Source of the DNA: Thermococcus sp. 2319x1
GTDB lineage: Archaea; Methanobacteriota_B; Thermococci; Thermococcales; Thermococcaceae
Reading direction: 5' to 3'
DNA length: 64,000 nt
Assembly: GCF_001484685.1 (NCBI RefSeq)
Contig: NZ_CP012200.1
Coordinates: 180,321 to 244,320, forward strand
How positions within the stretch are numbered: the stretch's first letter is position 1; the number at the start of each line of letters is the position of its first letter. Shown here in pieces: positions 10,701 through 19,589 of the stretch. The notes beneath the pieces are model-generated. The model was given only the letters and a program-made list of their open reading frames with translations. It was not told where the DNA came from and made no database searches. The translations under genes and the position numbers were made by a program.

Positions 10701-11964
10701 CAGTATCAGTTGTCAAGTTCCTACGATCCCAACCATACAGCCGCGAAAAGATATTCCATTCACCAGCATACATGCTGAGCCAGTCCCAAGCATCGTTATT
10801 GCTGTCATAGCCAGCAATCGTCCCAGCAACGTGAGTTCCGTGGCCGTGACCATCCCAGCCGAACGATGCGTATGTTCCATTGGGATCGATCTCAGCCAGC
10901 ACGTAGTTGAGTGGACCATGGGCAGAATAACTGAAAACTGCGACATCGTAGGTCATGTTGTACTGCCTAAGTGGAACCTCATCTGTAAAGTCGTGGTCAA
11001 GATCAGTGTCGACGTAAGCTACATCGTAACCGTTTCCGCTGGAGTTTACCAGTAGAACGAGATAGAAGTCCTCCTGATCACCGTCAAAGTTGAGGTCAAA
11101 GTACCTCTCAGGAAGAAGACCAAAGTGGTAGATGCCGTTGGCAGACGTTATGTTTCCGATGGTGACGTTGTTAATGTAAATGGTTTCGGTAACGTATTCC
11201 ATGAGCCCCGTTGACTCGTTGAGTTTAAGGCCCGAATAAATGGTGAACGTCTGGTTTATAATCAGAACATCACTTACCACGTTGCTAAACTGGTAGGAGG
11301 TATCCACGAACCCCTCGTCTGTAAAATCCTTCCACTCTATAATTTTCCTCTTTCCATCCGGGGTTATGTTCAAGAACGGGTGGTTGGGATCGACTCCAGT
11401 ATCGAGAACAGCTACCAAAGTACCGTTTCCATCATACCCAATGTCCTGGATAAACTGAATTGCATTAATGACCCAAGTACTGTTATACATTTTGGGTTCA
11501 TCCAAGACTCCTGGCGAAGAAGCAAGATCCTTCTCTATCACTGGAGGAAGGAGTTTCACCTCCTTGTTGAGCCAAGCTCTCTCAAGTGATGAGATGTGGT
11601 TGAGTTCCGTGACTTTTTCTGGCTTTATTCTGACAAGGAGCATGTTCAAAACCTTGTTCTCATCAAGAATCTTCGCCCCAAGCTTTTCAAGCTCTGCTTT
11701 TGCCTCTTCGAGTTTGCCATCTTCAACCTTGATTATGAGAACTATGGTGGGTTGTCCTTTCATAATGGCATTCAATGCAGCTTGTGAGACTTCTTTTGTG
11801 ATTACTGCTTTAACTACCATGTTTCTTGTTTCAGTAGTATTCTTTGTTGCATTCTCTGAACTATACAACTTGGTATCTTCCGCTTCAGCTGATACAGACG
11901 CCGCTGGAACCACTGCAAGTAGCATCAAGAGTGTTACAAAAACACTCAGCGCCTTTTTATTCAT
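7705..11964 (-). CDS. pls: Pyrolysin-type subtilisin-like serine protease
   Basis: Cell-envelope-associated S8-family endopeptidase of 1,419 residues, close in length and sequence to Pyrococcus pyrolysin. A signal peptide covers about residues 1-27 and a propeptide follows. The catalytic triad reads Asp188 (AVLDTGVDP), His378 (HGHGTHVAGT) and Ser599 (SGTSMATPHVSG); the oxyanion Asn lies in AAGNEGPG. The 190-residue insert between Asp and His is typical of pyrolysins. Beta-sandwich domains, a threonine-rich linker (about residue 1240) and a C-terminal helical tail follow, with many N-x-S/T sites. The ATG at 11964 is chosen because GGAGGTG sits at a good distance; a GTG three codons upstream overlaps that site. 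It likely degrades extracellular protein for peptide fermentation. Confidence 0.95.
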   Translation of the reverse strand: MNKKALSVFVTLLMLLAVVPAASVSAEAEDTKLYSSENATKNTTETRNMVVKAVITKEVSQAALNAIMKGQPTIVLIIKVEDGKLEEAKAELEKLGAKILDENKVLNMLLVRIKPEKVTELNHISSLERAWLNKEVKLLPPVIEKDLASSPGVLDEPKMYNSTWVINAIQFIQDIGYDGNGTLVAVLDTGVDPNHPFLNITPDGKRKIIEWKDFTDEGFVDTSYQFSNVVSDVLIINQTFTIYSGLKLNESTGLMEYVTETIYINNVTIGNITSANGIYHFGLLPERYFDLNFDGDQEDFYLVLLVNSSGNGYDVAYVDTDLDHDFTDEVPLRQYNMTYDVAVFSYSAHGPLNYVLAEIDPNGTYASFGWDGHGHGTHVAGTIAGYDSNNDAWDWLSMYAGEWNIFSRLYGWDRRNLTTDTVQGVAPGAQIMAVRVLKSVGSGSMWDIINGMTYAATHGADVISMSLGGNYPFLDGSDPESVAVNELTEKYGVIFVIAAGNEGPGINIIGSPGVATKAITVGAAAVPTNVGVFVSQILSILSNGYYYFPAYTNVRMAYFSSRGPRVDGEMKPNVVAPGYGIYSSIPMWAGAADFMSGTSMATPHVSGVVALLISGAKKEGIDYNFDKIKKALESGATWLEGDPYTGQEYTELDQGHGLVNVTKSWKLLKEMNGTSLPIVDHWAEKSYSDFAEYLSVDVIRGLYARNSVPETVEWHIKYVGDTKYRTFEIYATDQWIKPFVEGSITLENNTEFVLKVGYHTDSLEPGLHVGRIIIDDPTTPVIDDEILNTVIIPEKFALENNYTLRWEDYNGPKMIRHHFFIIPENVDVLYTTTSRWDYGLYRPDGMYVFQVSDSPAAVANPMPGNWELVWNGWNFAPLYESSYTAKIYGVDISPATWYVNRTYLDNNTHFTVSFNITNIYAPINATLVPFGFGTYSTSIENVADGEYFIKALEVPEGVRQLKIRIGNPSVSDADLDLYLYDSTGSLVVDPGLYMGPTAYEEIVVNYPEAGTYSIVVYGYDVKDENGNPTTTTFDLSVEIVVDNGNIKLDRDAVVLGSNESALITANISINSDLPAGIYSGLIEIRDNEVYENTGVPVAVVPITLIVDKAEMVVGFTPTTGVLGEAQNYTVIVKHALTLEPITNATVIIELMENISYKTDKNGTVTFLFKPTKLNVDEISIMIIKENFNTLTKTFQITVSEPPKVEELIKEHKATIVASSPEANATLVSRKVSTSTSTSGAQKTTTTTITITVNGTTNETAMVMVVIPKEAENVVVTGDHVVSYYVEEGEKAKYVFVTVKFASPVDVSITYTITSKTGASIAMLNYLYYRYYLKELANFEKLYSKALELGVDNKSLQMALILNQTAGEYYKKAQEVVGGNILSGIHTGDPRLLTPLRKAYLTLRDAVLLLQEAINKLESS

Positions 11965-12012
11965 TGTATACACCTCCGTACTAGGTTGGTCATCTAACTA
12001 CTACTTTCTTCG

Positions 12013-12022
12013 TGAATATAAG
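12013..12022 (-). promoter_or_regulatory. TATA box of the pyrolysin gene
   Basis: On the minus strand CTTATATT is preceded by the purine-rich GCGAAACG, a plausible BRE. It lies about 50 bases upstream of the ATG, leaving a short leader with GGAGGTG. Confidence 0.55.
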
Positions 12023-12196
12023 CGTTTCGCTGGTAATGTTAAGGAAACAGCACAGGAGTAGCTCGCCGCACATACAACGGTGTTGTTAAGCCCTTAGCTA
12101 GTAACCAACAGGACTCACAAATTATGGCTTATCCACCAATAAAGTCCCAAAACGCTCCAAAAGAGTAACGAAAAATTCGGAAGAATCGTGAAAAAA

Positions 12197-13348
12197 TCAT
12201 GTTGACCTCAAAAACTCCCTAGCCAGGGCCACTTCGAGAGCCGTTCCGAGATAAAGCACTTCCTCGTCCACGTCAAACTTTGGGTGGTGGTGTGGATAAA
12301 TTATTCCCTTTTCCTCGTTTCTTGTACCCAGGGCTATAAATACTCCCGGTACCTTTTGGAGGTAGAATGCAAAGTCTTCAGCTCCCATGGTCTTTGGAAC
12401 TTCTTCTACTTTCAGCCCGAGATTTTGAGCAACCTTTCTGGCAAGAGATGCCATCTTTGGATCATTTATTGTTGGGGGGCCTACTTCTTCTATCTTGAGC
12501 TTATACGAGGCATTGTTAGCTAATGTTATGCCCTTTAAAATCTCTTCAATTCTTTTTTCAATAAGGCTTTTTGTTTCTGGCGTGAAGAATCTGTAAGTAC
12601 CGCTCATGTACACCCTTTCGGGAATCACGTTAAATGCTTCTCCGGCTTTTATTGAACCAACGGTAACAACTCCGCTTTCCAGAGGATTGAGATTTCTGCT
12701 TATGATTGTCTGAAATGCCAAGATGGCTTGAGCCGCTATTGGAATTGGGTCGATGGTTTCGTGTGGCGAAGCCCCGTGGCCTCCTTTTCCCAATATTTCA
12801 ACATCAAACCTCCCAACTCCTGCCATGAAGGGGCCTTCTCTTATACCAACAACACCGCTCGGCAGTTCCATCCATACGTGGAGGCCGAAAATAGCATCTA
12901 CGCCCTCTAAGGCTCCACCTTCTATCATCTTCAATGCTCCGTTTCCTCCCTCCTCCGCTGGCTGGAAGAGTAGTCTTACCTTGTTGGGGAGCTCGTTTTC
13001 ATGCTCTGCTATTATCTTCGCCGCCCCGAGGAGCATTGCAGTGTGAGCGTCATGGCCACAGGCATGCATTTTTCCCGGGATTCTGGACTTATAGGGGACA
13101 TCGTTCTCTTCCTGAACCGGCAAAGCATCCATATCAGCCCTCAGGGCGATAGTTTTCTCTCCTTTACCAATATCAGCTATTATTCCCGTTCCAACGCGCT
13201 TAATCCTATACCCCCACTCTCTCAAGCGATTCTCAACAATTTTTGAGGTTCTTTCTTCCTCGTAGCCAAGTTCAGGATGCATGTGAAAATCCCTGCGCCA
13301 GGCAATTATCTGGTCTTTAATTTTGATGGCTTCTTCGAGAGGATTCAT
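12197..13348 (-). CDS. M20D-family amidohydrolase (aminoacylase/carboxypeptidase type)
   Basis: Zinc-dependent cytoplasmic amidohydrolase, 383 residues, the length of the characterised Pyrococcus and Thermococcus aminoacylases. Motifs in order are RRDFHMHPELGYEE (residues 18-31), LRADMDALP, the metal-binding MHACGHDAHTAM with the HxCGHD signature, QPAEEGGNGA with the catalytic Glu pair, a dimerisation lid domain, and MGAEDFAFY near the C-terminus. It should remove N-acyl groups from amino acids or cleave small peptides. Whether aminoacylase or carboxypeptidase activity dominates cannot be settled by sequence. Peptide use fits the pyrolysin gene next door, though the two have separate promoters. 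Confidence 0.88.
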   Translation of the reverse strand: MNPLEEAIKIKDQIIAWRRDFHMHPELGYEEERTSKIVENRLREWGYRIKRVGTGIIADIGKGEKTIALRADMDALPVQEENDVPYKSRIPGKMHACGHDAHTAMLLGAAKIIAEHENELPNKVRLLFQPAEEGGNGALKMIEGGALEGVDAIFGLHVWMELPSGVVGIREGPFMAGVGRFDVEILGKGGHGASPHETIDPIPIAAQAILAFQTIISRNLNPLESGVVTVGSIKAGEAFNVIPERVYMSGTYRFFTPETKSLIEKRIEEILKGITLANNASYKLKIEEVGPPTINDPKMASLARKVAQNLGLKVEEVPKTMGAEDFAFYLQKVPGVFIALGTRNEEKGIIYPHHHPKFDVDEEVLYLGTALEVALAREFLRST

Positions 13349-13384
13349 TGGAGTTCACCGATTTGAGTAGTTCAAATTCATATT

Positions 13385-14419
13385 TTAGCCTTTCGATGCA
13401 TACTTTGAATAGACTCCACCAAAAATCAACAACACGGAAAGAATAAAGGCATCCACCCCGCTCTCAAGGGCATAAATTAGCGTCGCCAAAACAATACTTG
13501 CGGTTTTTTTGTTTTTTTCTGATAATCTAAGCAAACTTCCAAATAGATACGCCTCAACTACCCCAAGGATTCCAAAATCCGCTATTGGCTGGCCGAAGAG
13601 GAAGTAAGTGTACCTACCATTAAGGGTAAACATAAATGCTATCCTCCACCTGGGGTCACTGTGGAGTAACAATTTGCCATGGAAAAAGCCAAATGGAAGG
13701 GAGACTGAAACTATGTTATGGAAAATCAAAAATGTAAATCCTATTCTGACCAAAAGGGCTTCAAGATTCCCACTTAAGAAGACAACAAATAAGAAAACTG
13801 GTAGTCCGATTAAGGCTTGTCTGAAAGTCAATTTGTTTTTGTGATAATATGGAAGCGAGTAAAACAGAAATATCAAAAGCATCAGAGATCTAAAAGTGCC
13901 TAAAAAGAAAAGAACCTCCAATGCTAAGAAAAGGGCAGTTTTGATTTTCCAGTTTAGTTCGCAATACGTAAGAGAGATTCCAGACAAAAACGCAAAAAAC
14001 ACTAAGGGTTTAACAAGCCTAAACCTGAGCTCCCACTGGAAAAGGGGGACACCTTCAAATAGATAGAGAGCAAGTATGGAAAAGATAGAGCCCGCAAGGA
14101 CAAATTTTGCGTATCTTTCAAAAACATTGTACTCTCGTGAGAGGAGGAACAGAACTAAAACAGCCAACTGGCCATAAATTGGGAGTGCAAAGGAGAGAAT
14201 GAATACGATAAACCAGTAAACCCATTCCGGGAATCTTATCGGCTTTAAATAGCCGAGAACCAAACCCCCCCAAAATAGCATGGCAATAGCGAGAGCAATT
14301 GTGATTCTACCGGAGGGAAGAACCGTAGCATACAGTTTATCCCTGAGAAAGATATTTGCACAAACCATTAAAAATAGGTATGTAAAAAATGCAAGGGTGA
14401 AGAGCTTTAGGCCTTTCAT
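13385..14419 (-). CDS. Polytopic membrane protein of unknown function
   Basis: A 344-residue protein made almost entirely of hydrophobic segments, around ten or more membrane helices, with short charged loops. I do not recognise a family signature. The arrangement, and divergence by 57 bases from an oligosaccharyltransferase-like gene, are reminiscent of polymerase or ligase proteins of surface glycan pathways, but this is only context. A TATA-like TTTATTAAAG lies in the divergent gap at about 14432-14442. Confidence 0.7.
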   Translation of the reverse strand: MKGLKLFTLAFFTYLFLMVCANIFLRDKLYATVLPSGRITIALAIAMLFWGGLVLGYLKPIRFPEWVYWFIVFILSFALPIYGQLAVLVLFLLSREYNVFERYAKFVLAGSIFSILALYLFEGVPLFQWELRFRLVKPLVFFAFLSGISLTYCELNWKIKTALFLALEVLFFLGTFRSLMLLIFLFYSLPYYHKNKLTFRQALIGLPVFLFVVFLSGNLEALLVRIGFTFLIFHNIVSVSLPFGFFHGKLLLHSDPRWRIAFMFTLNGRYTYFLFGQPIADFGILGVVEAYLFGSLLRLSEKNKKTASIVLATLIYALESGVDAFILSVLLIFGGVYSKYASKG

Positions 14420-14476
14420 TGAACCACCAACTTTAATAAAGTCAAAAGAATATTAAAAGGCTTAGGGGTGTAAAAG

Positions 14477-16912
14477 ATGAAGAGAACTAAGTTTGCACTG
14501 TTTATTGTTGTCTCATTCCTTGTAAGGCTAATACCTCACAGAACTCTGCTGCTTGCGGTCTATGACGAATATCTCCATAGGGATTTGACGTTGAGAATCG
14601 CTAACAGTGGGATAGGAGTTCTTTCTAGAGATTTAGGGTCGTTATTGGGTCTTAAAGCCTACAGCTATCCTCCTCTCTTTCATGTAATAGGGGCCCTCTT
14701 TTATGGGATTTTCAAGAGTGATTTTGTGTTCTTTGTACTGCCAGCCGTTTATGGCGTGCTCTCCCTGATAGCCTTCTACTATCTCTCAAAGGAAATTCTA
14801 GGAGAGGAAAATAAAGCATTCTTGGCAACCCTTTTGGTGGGCTTTGCTCCGAATTTTCTTTATAGAACTAGCCTTTACATCCCCGAAAATCTCGGCGTTT
14901 TTCTGTTTATTTCTGGGCTATGGTTAATAGTGAGATTCCTCAAAACTGGAAAAACGAAGTATTTAATTTACTCGATGGTCTTGCTCCCAGTTTATATGGT
15001 CACACACAGAGGATGGGTGTTTTTTGTTGGAGTTGGACTATTAATGTTCTTTGTGCATTTCATTCCATGGGTGAAGAGGCATCTCCACTATCTGGCAGTT
15101 TTAGCCCTTGCAGCTCTTGCCCTTTACTATGCCCCCGTAACCGGGGAGTTCATAAGGGGCCTCATATCCAGAATGCCAAGGGAAGAGGTTACAGCTTTGG
15201 GATATTTGAAGTGGATTGGAGTTGTTCAACTGATTTTTGGAGTTTTGGCGACTAAGAAGTATTTAGAAGGAGACCCAGTTAGGCAGGGTTTGGCCTTGTG
15301 GGCTTGGGCGTTCATGATCTTAGGCAGCATAGCGTTTAGGTTTAGGGATCCTTATGCATCCCTACCCCTTTCAATAATGGCGGCAGAGTACTTGGTGGAT
15401 GAGGTATTTCCAAAGCTTCGCCTAATTCTTGAAAAAATCACTGCAGATATGAGTGGAATAGGTGCGAACGTATTTAGGAAGGCTTTGCTGAATAAAAAAG
15501 CCGTTTCCATTTTGATAGCATTGTTTATTGTTACTCCCATTGTGCAGGGGGCTTACTCTTCGTATGCCTACATAACTCCCCCGACGGTAAAGGACAAAGA
15601 GGCGTTTGAATGGATAAAAGAGAACACTCCAGAAGATGCCGTATTTTTGGTGTGGTGGGATTTGGGATATCTGTTAATAGGCAACACCCATAGAAAAGAC
15701 GTCGTGATGTGGAAGAAAGTCTACCAAGGATTTTTTGAGGAGGCTCCTGATTCTCAGGAGGCGATTAAGGCGTATTCAGATCACGTGGTCATGTTCAGTT
15801 CAACCCAAAAGGAGAGGGTTTATCATTTGATGGAGCTCTACAATGTCAGCTACATCTATGTAGATAATTACCGCAGGGCCTATGGTCTCATAAAGTACGG
15901 CCTTATGGAGTATGCCCCTTATGATACTCATTTCAAAACGCTCTTCGTAAATGGAAACTCTGAGCTCTATCAATTCATACCAAACCCCTCCCTCCTTCCA
16001 CCGGATCGGGATAGGATAGAGTATTCCGGAAGCTATGAAGTGTTGGTGAACTTTTTGGAAAACTTCTGGACTGGCTACAACTATGCGGACTTTGATGACG
16101 GATATAAGGGGGATTACTTTTTGAATTCCAGGATTGCGGAAATATACTCTTACCTCTATCAAAAGACAGGGAACGAAAAATTCAAAGAGCGCTATGAATG
16201 GTTATTAAGGTGGCTTGCATATAAACAACTCGATAATGGGGGCTTTCCGGAAGGAATTCCTCCGAATGACTTTACTCTGTATACCGCCTTTACATTGGAG
16301 CCCCTAATGAAAATGCCTTTTGAGGGAAGTGCTAAGGGGAGGAAGTACCTCCAAGAGAGGATCAAAGAAAATTACATTATGACAACTCCAAAAGACAAAA
16401 AGGGAGACCTCTTTGCTGAGGCCCAAATGCTCCCAATACTCTATGAATACAGCCTGCTTAATGGGACGGTGCTAAATAATTTAATAACCAAAATCCTTGA
16501 GGAACAGAGGAAGGATGGGAGCTGGAGGGAGAGCTTAGGAGGAACCATTGTTACGGCCTTTGGTCTGGCCAGATACTACCAGATAAGTGGGGATGAAAGG
16601 GTCTTACCTGCAATCAAAAAGGCAGCAGAATGGATCAAGGAGCAGCAAGAAGAAAACGGACATTTCAAAGGGGAAAAGGGGTACGGTTATTCCAGGGCAA
16701 CCTATGCCAATGTTTTGTTCGTGTACCATATTGTCGGAATGACGAAAGAGGAGGAACAGATGCTGAACATTATAAAGAACACCTATGACCTCAACAAGGA
16801 ACCACGGCCTCTTCAAGCTACATTGGATATCTTCAGGGCTTTGAAGTATGCTTATGGTATGGAAAATGCCATAGAAATTCTCAGTGAAATTCTGGCGTTG
16901 CAAAACTTTTAA
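14477..16912 (+). CDS. Oligosaccharyltransferase (STT3/AglB)-like membrane protein with a cyclase-like C-terminal domain
   Basis: An 811-residue protein. Residues 1-370 carry about ten membrane helices, with an acidic loop YDEY (Asp30) where GT-C transferases hold a metal-binding acidic motif. At residues 393-398 comes WWDLGY, close to the WWDYG signature of STT3/AglB. From about 530 the chain is soluble and contains repeats QLDNGGFPEG (about 583), QRKDGSW (about 677) and QEENGHFKG (about 724), like the QW repeats of alpha-alpha barrel terpene cyclases and prenyltransferases. A role in transferring a lipid-linked glycan or processing its isoprenoid carrier is inference; it is too divergent to be called the main AglB. 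The start is an ATG behind GGGGTG. Confidence 0.7.
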   Translation: MKRTKFALFIVVSFLVRLIPHRTLLLAVYDEYLHRDLTLRIANSGIGVLSRDLGSLLGLKAYSYPPLFHVIGALFYGIFKSDFVFFVLPAVYGVLSLIAFYYLSKEILGEENKAFLATLLVGFAPNFLYRTSLYIPENLGVFLFISGLWLIVRFLKTGKTKYLIYSMVLLPVYMVTHRGWVFFVGVGLLMFFVHFIPWVKRHLHYLAVLALAALALYYAPVTGEFIRGLISRMPREEVTALGYLKWIGVVQLIFGVLATKKYLEGDPVRQGLALWAWAFMILGSIAFRFRDPYASLPLSIMAAEYLVDEVFPKLRLILEKITADMSGIGANVFRKALLNKKAVSILIALFIVTPIVQGAYSSYAYITPPTVKDKEAFEWIKENTPEDAVFLVWWDLGYLLIGNTHRKDVVMWKKVYQGFFEEAPDSQEAIKAYSDHVVMFSSTQKERVYHLMELYNVSYIYVDNYRRAYGLIKYGLMEYAPYDTHFKTLFVNGNSELYQFIPNPSLLPPDRDRIEYSGSYEVLVNFLENFWTGYNYADFDDGYKGDYFLNSRIAEIYSYLYQKTGNEKFKERYEWLLRWLAYKQLDNGGFPEGIPPNDFTLYTAFTLEPLMKMPFEGSAKGRKYLQERIKENYIMTTPKDKKGDLFAEAQMLPILYEYSLLNGTVLNNLITKILEEQRKDGSWRESLGGTIVTAFGLARYYQISGDERVLPAIKKAAEWIKEQQEENGHFKGEKGYGYSRATYANVLFVYHIVGMTKEEEQMLNIIKNTYDLNKEPRPLQATLDIFRALKYAYGMENAIEILSEILALQNF

Positions 16913-16981
16913 TTTTTAATCCTATTGTGGATGTGGGCGAGATTATTTTACAGGCTCAAAAGCCACTTTTGAACAGTTAAT

Positions 16982-16990
16982 TTTAAATAG
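16982..16990 (+). promoter_or_regulatory. TATA box of ppsA
   Basis: TTTAAATAG lies about 50 bases before the ppsA start, placing transcription start near 17008-17015, within or next to the TGM-like element. Confidence 0.55.
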
Positions 16991-17000
16991 GCTCTCTCTA

Positions 17001-17017
17001 TATCACCCACGGTTATT
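17001..17017 (+). promoter_or_regulatory. TGM-like operator in the ppsA promoter
   Basis: TATCAC, five bases, then GTTATT. The Thermococcales glycolytic motif bound by the sugar regulator Tgr/TrmBL1 is TATCAC-N5-GTGATA; the left half is perfect and the right half matches four of six. It lies just downstream of the TATA box, the position associated with repression in the absence of sugar. Confidence 0.5.
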
Positions 17018-17036
17018 CTAAAAAGGAGGGGTCGAG

Positions 17037-19412
17037 ATGGCGTACAGATTCATAAGATGGTTTGAGGAATTGAGAAAAGAAGACGTCCCCCTTGTGGGTG
17101 GAAAGGGTGCAAACCTTGGAGAAATGACAAACGCCGGGATTCCAGTTCCACCGGGGTTCTGTGTTACAGCTGAAGCGTACAAATACTTTGTTGAAAACGT
17201 TAGGGTTGAAGACGGAAGAACTCTCCAAGAGTGGATTATGGACATTATAAGCAGAACCAATGTTGATGACAGCAAGCAGCTCCAGGAGAACACCGCCAAG
17301 ATTAGGGAAAAGATAATCTCACTTGAAATGCCTGAAGAGATTGCCAAGGAGATTGAGCAGGCTTATAAGGAGCTCAGCCAGAGATTTGGCAAAGATGAGG
17401 TTTATGTTGCCGTTAGGAGCTCTGCTACAGCAGAAGATCTCCCGGAGGCCTCATTCGCCGGGCAGCAGGAGACTTTCTTGGATGTTCTTGGTGCGGATGA
17501 CGTTAAGGATAAGGTAAAGAGATGCTGGGCTTCACTTTGGACCGCAAGAGCTACATTCTACAGGGCAAAGCAAGGATTTGATCACTCAAAGGTTTACCTG
17601 AGTGCCGTTGTTCAAAAGATGGTTAACAGCAAGACAAGCGGTGTTATGTTTACCGCAAATCCCGTCACAAACGATAGAAATGAGATAATGATCAACGCAA
17701 GCTGGGGACTTGGTGAGGCTGTTGTCAGCGGTACCGTAACTCCAGATGAGTACATCGTTGAGAAAGGCACATGGAAGATTAAGGAGAAGTTCATTGCCAA
17801 GAAAGAGGTAATGATTGTTAGAAACCCTGAGACAGGTAAGGGAACCGTTAAGGTTCCAGTTGCCGAGTATCTCGGCCCAGAATACGTTGAAAAGCAGGTT
17901 CTCACAGATGAGCAGATAATTGAAGTTGCAAAGATGGGTGCCAAGATTGAGGAGCACTACGGATGGCCACAAGACATTGAGTGGGCTTACGATAAGGACG
18001 ACGGCAAGCTCTACATCGTCCAGAGCAGGCCTATTACCACACTCAAAGAGGCCGAGAGTGCCGTTACCGAAGCCGCTGAGAGTGAGGAAGCTGAGATTGT
18101 TCTCAAGGGTCTTGGTGCTTCACCGGGTATCGGTGCCGGTAGAGTGGTTGTTATCTTTGATGCTAGCGAGATCGACAAGGTTAAGGAAGGAGACGTCCTT
18201 GTAACAACAATGACAAACCCAGATATGGTTCCTGCAATGAAGAGAGCTTCCGCTATTGTTACCGACGAAGGTGGAAGAACCAGCCACGCTGCTATCGTTT
18301 CAAGAGAACTTGGTATCCCGGCTGTTGTTGGTACCAAAGAGGCCACCAAGAAGCTTAAGACCGGCGACTACGTCACGGTTGATGGTACTAGAGGTGTCGT
18401 CTACAAGGGAATCGTAAAGAGTCTCGTCGAGAAGAAGGAGGAAGCAGCTGCAGCAGCCGGTGGTCAAGTAGTAGTTGCAGGCGCTCCACTTATCACCGCA
18501 ACCAAGGTCAAGGTCAACGTTTCAATGCCAGAGGTAGCCGAGAGAGCCGCAGCGACTGGAGCTGATGGTGTTGGTTTGCTTAGAGCGGAGCACATGATCC
18601 TTAGCATTGGACAGCACCCAGTTAAGTTCATCAAAGAAGGAAAGGAAGAAGAACTCGTTGAAAAGCTTGCCGAAGGTATTAGAACTGTCGCAGCTGCCTT
18701 CTATCCAAGGCCAGTGTGGTACAGAACACTTGACGCTCCAACCAACGAGTTCAGGGAGATGCCAGGTGGAGAAGACGAGCCAGAGGAGAGAAACCCAATG
18801 CTTGGATGGAGAGGAATTAGGAGAAGCCTTGACCAGCCAGAACTGCTCAAGGCCGAGTTCAAGGCTATCAAGAAGGTCGTCGAGGAAGGTTACAACAACA
18901 TCGGCGTAATGCTCCCACTTGTGGGCCACCCGGAGCAGATCAGGAAGGCTAAGGAAATTGCCCTTGAGGTTGGTCTCGTTCCACACAAGGACGTCGAATG
19001 GGGTGTTATGATAGAGGTTCCAGCAGCGGCTCTCATCATAGAAGATCTCATTAAGGAGGGCATCGACTTCATAAGCTTCGGTACAAACGACCTTACCCAG
19101 TACACCCTTGCCATCGATAGGGACAACGACAGAATAGCTTACCTCTACGATGAGACCCACCCGGCGGTGCTCAAACTCATCGAGCATGTCATTAAGGTCT
19201 GTAAGAAGCACGGAGTTGAGACCAGCATCTGTGGACAGGCCGGAAGCGATCCAAAGATGGCTAAGATACTCGTAAGGCTTGGCATCGACAGCATATCAGC
19301 CAACCCAGATGCAGTAGAGCTCATCAGAAAGGTCGTTGCTCAAGAAGAGCAGAAGATTATCTTCGAGGCAGCCAGAAAAAAGCTCTTTGAAGAGGACGAG
19401 CTCGAGTTCTGA
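17037..19412 (+). CDS. ppsA: Phosphoenolpyruvate synthase
   Basis: Interconverts pyruvate, ATP and water with PEP, AMP and phosphate; in Thermococcales it is abundant and works at the pyruvate-PEP step of central sugar metabolism. The length of 791 residues is normal for the archaeal enzyme. An N-terminal ATP-grasp domain starts VGGKGANLGEM. The swivelling domain carries the phosphohistidine motif DEGGRTSHAAIVSRELGIPA near residue 415. The C-terminal TIM barrel has GLLRAEHM, the metal and substrate site SFGTNDLTQYTLAIDRD and the cysteine motif SICGQAGS. GGAGGGG precedes the ATG. A T-rich stretch after the stop (19413-19455) looks like an archaeal terminator. Confidence 0.96.
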   Translation: MAYRFIRWFEELRKEDVPLVGGKGANLGEMTNAGIPVPPGFCVTAEAYKYFVENVRVEDGRTLQEWIMDIISRTNVDDSKQLQENTAKIREKIISLEMPEEIAKEIEQAYKELSQRFGKDEVYVAVRSSATAEDLPEASFAGQQETFLDVLGADDVKDKVKRCWASLWTARATFYRAKQGFDHSKVYLSAVVQKMVNSKTSGVMFTANPVTNDRNEIMINASWGLGEAVVSGTVTPDEYIVEKGTWKIKEKFIAKKEVMIVRNPETGKGTVKVPVAEYLGPEYVEKQVLTDEQIIEVAKMGAKIEEHYGWPQDIEWAYDKDDGKLYIVQSRPITTLKEAESAVTEAAESEEAEIVLKGLGASPGIGAGRVVVIFDASEIDKVKEGDVLVTTMTNPDMVPAMKRASAIVTDEGGRTSHAAIVSRELGIPAVVGTKEATKKLKTGDYVTVDGTRGVVYKGIVKSLVEKKEEAAAAAGGQVVVAGAPLITATKVKVNVSMPEVAERAAATGADGVGLLRAEHMILSIGQHPVKFIKEGKEEELVEKLAEGIRTVAAAFYPRPVWYRTLDAPTNEFREMPGGEDEPEERNPMLGWRGIRRSLDQPELLKAEFKAIKKVVEEGYNNIGVMLPLVGHPEQIRKAKEIALEVGLVPHKDVEWGVMIEVPAAALIIEDLIKEGIDFISFGTNDLTQYTLAIDRDNDRIAYLYDETHPAVLKLIEHVIKVCKKHGVETSICGQAGSDPKMAKILVRLGIDSISANPDAVELIRKVVAQEEQKIIFEAARKKLFEEDELEF

Positions 19413-19589
19413 GCTCTTTAACTTCTTTTCTTTTGTTAGGTTTTTGTTTCTAAGTTTTTGCATAGGGATAATTTATCCATAATAAGCTTTTTATAATAAC
19501 GTTTCGATTTCCATTTGACCATAAAGCGATCGCCTTTGAGCAGAATTAAGATATGCGATGATCAGTGATATCTCACTAAGGTGGCCTGT

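Noticed and set aside
18522-19211. 229-residue minus-strand frame inside ppsA
   Set aside because: Shadow of the PEP synthase C-terminal domain; no start signal or promoter.
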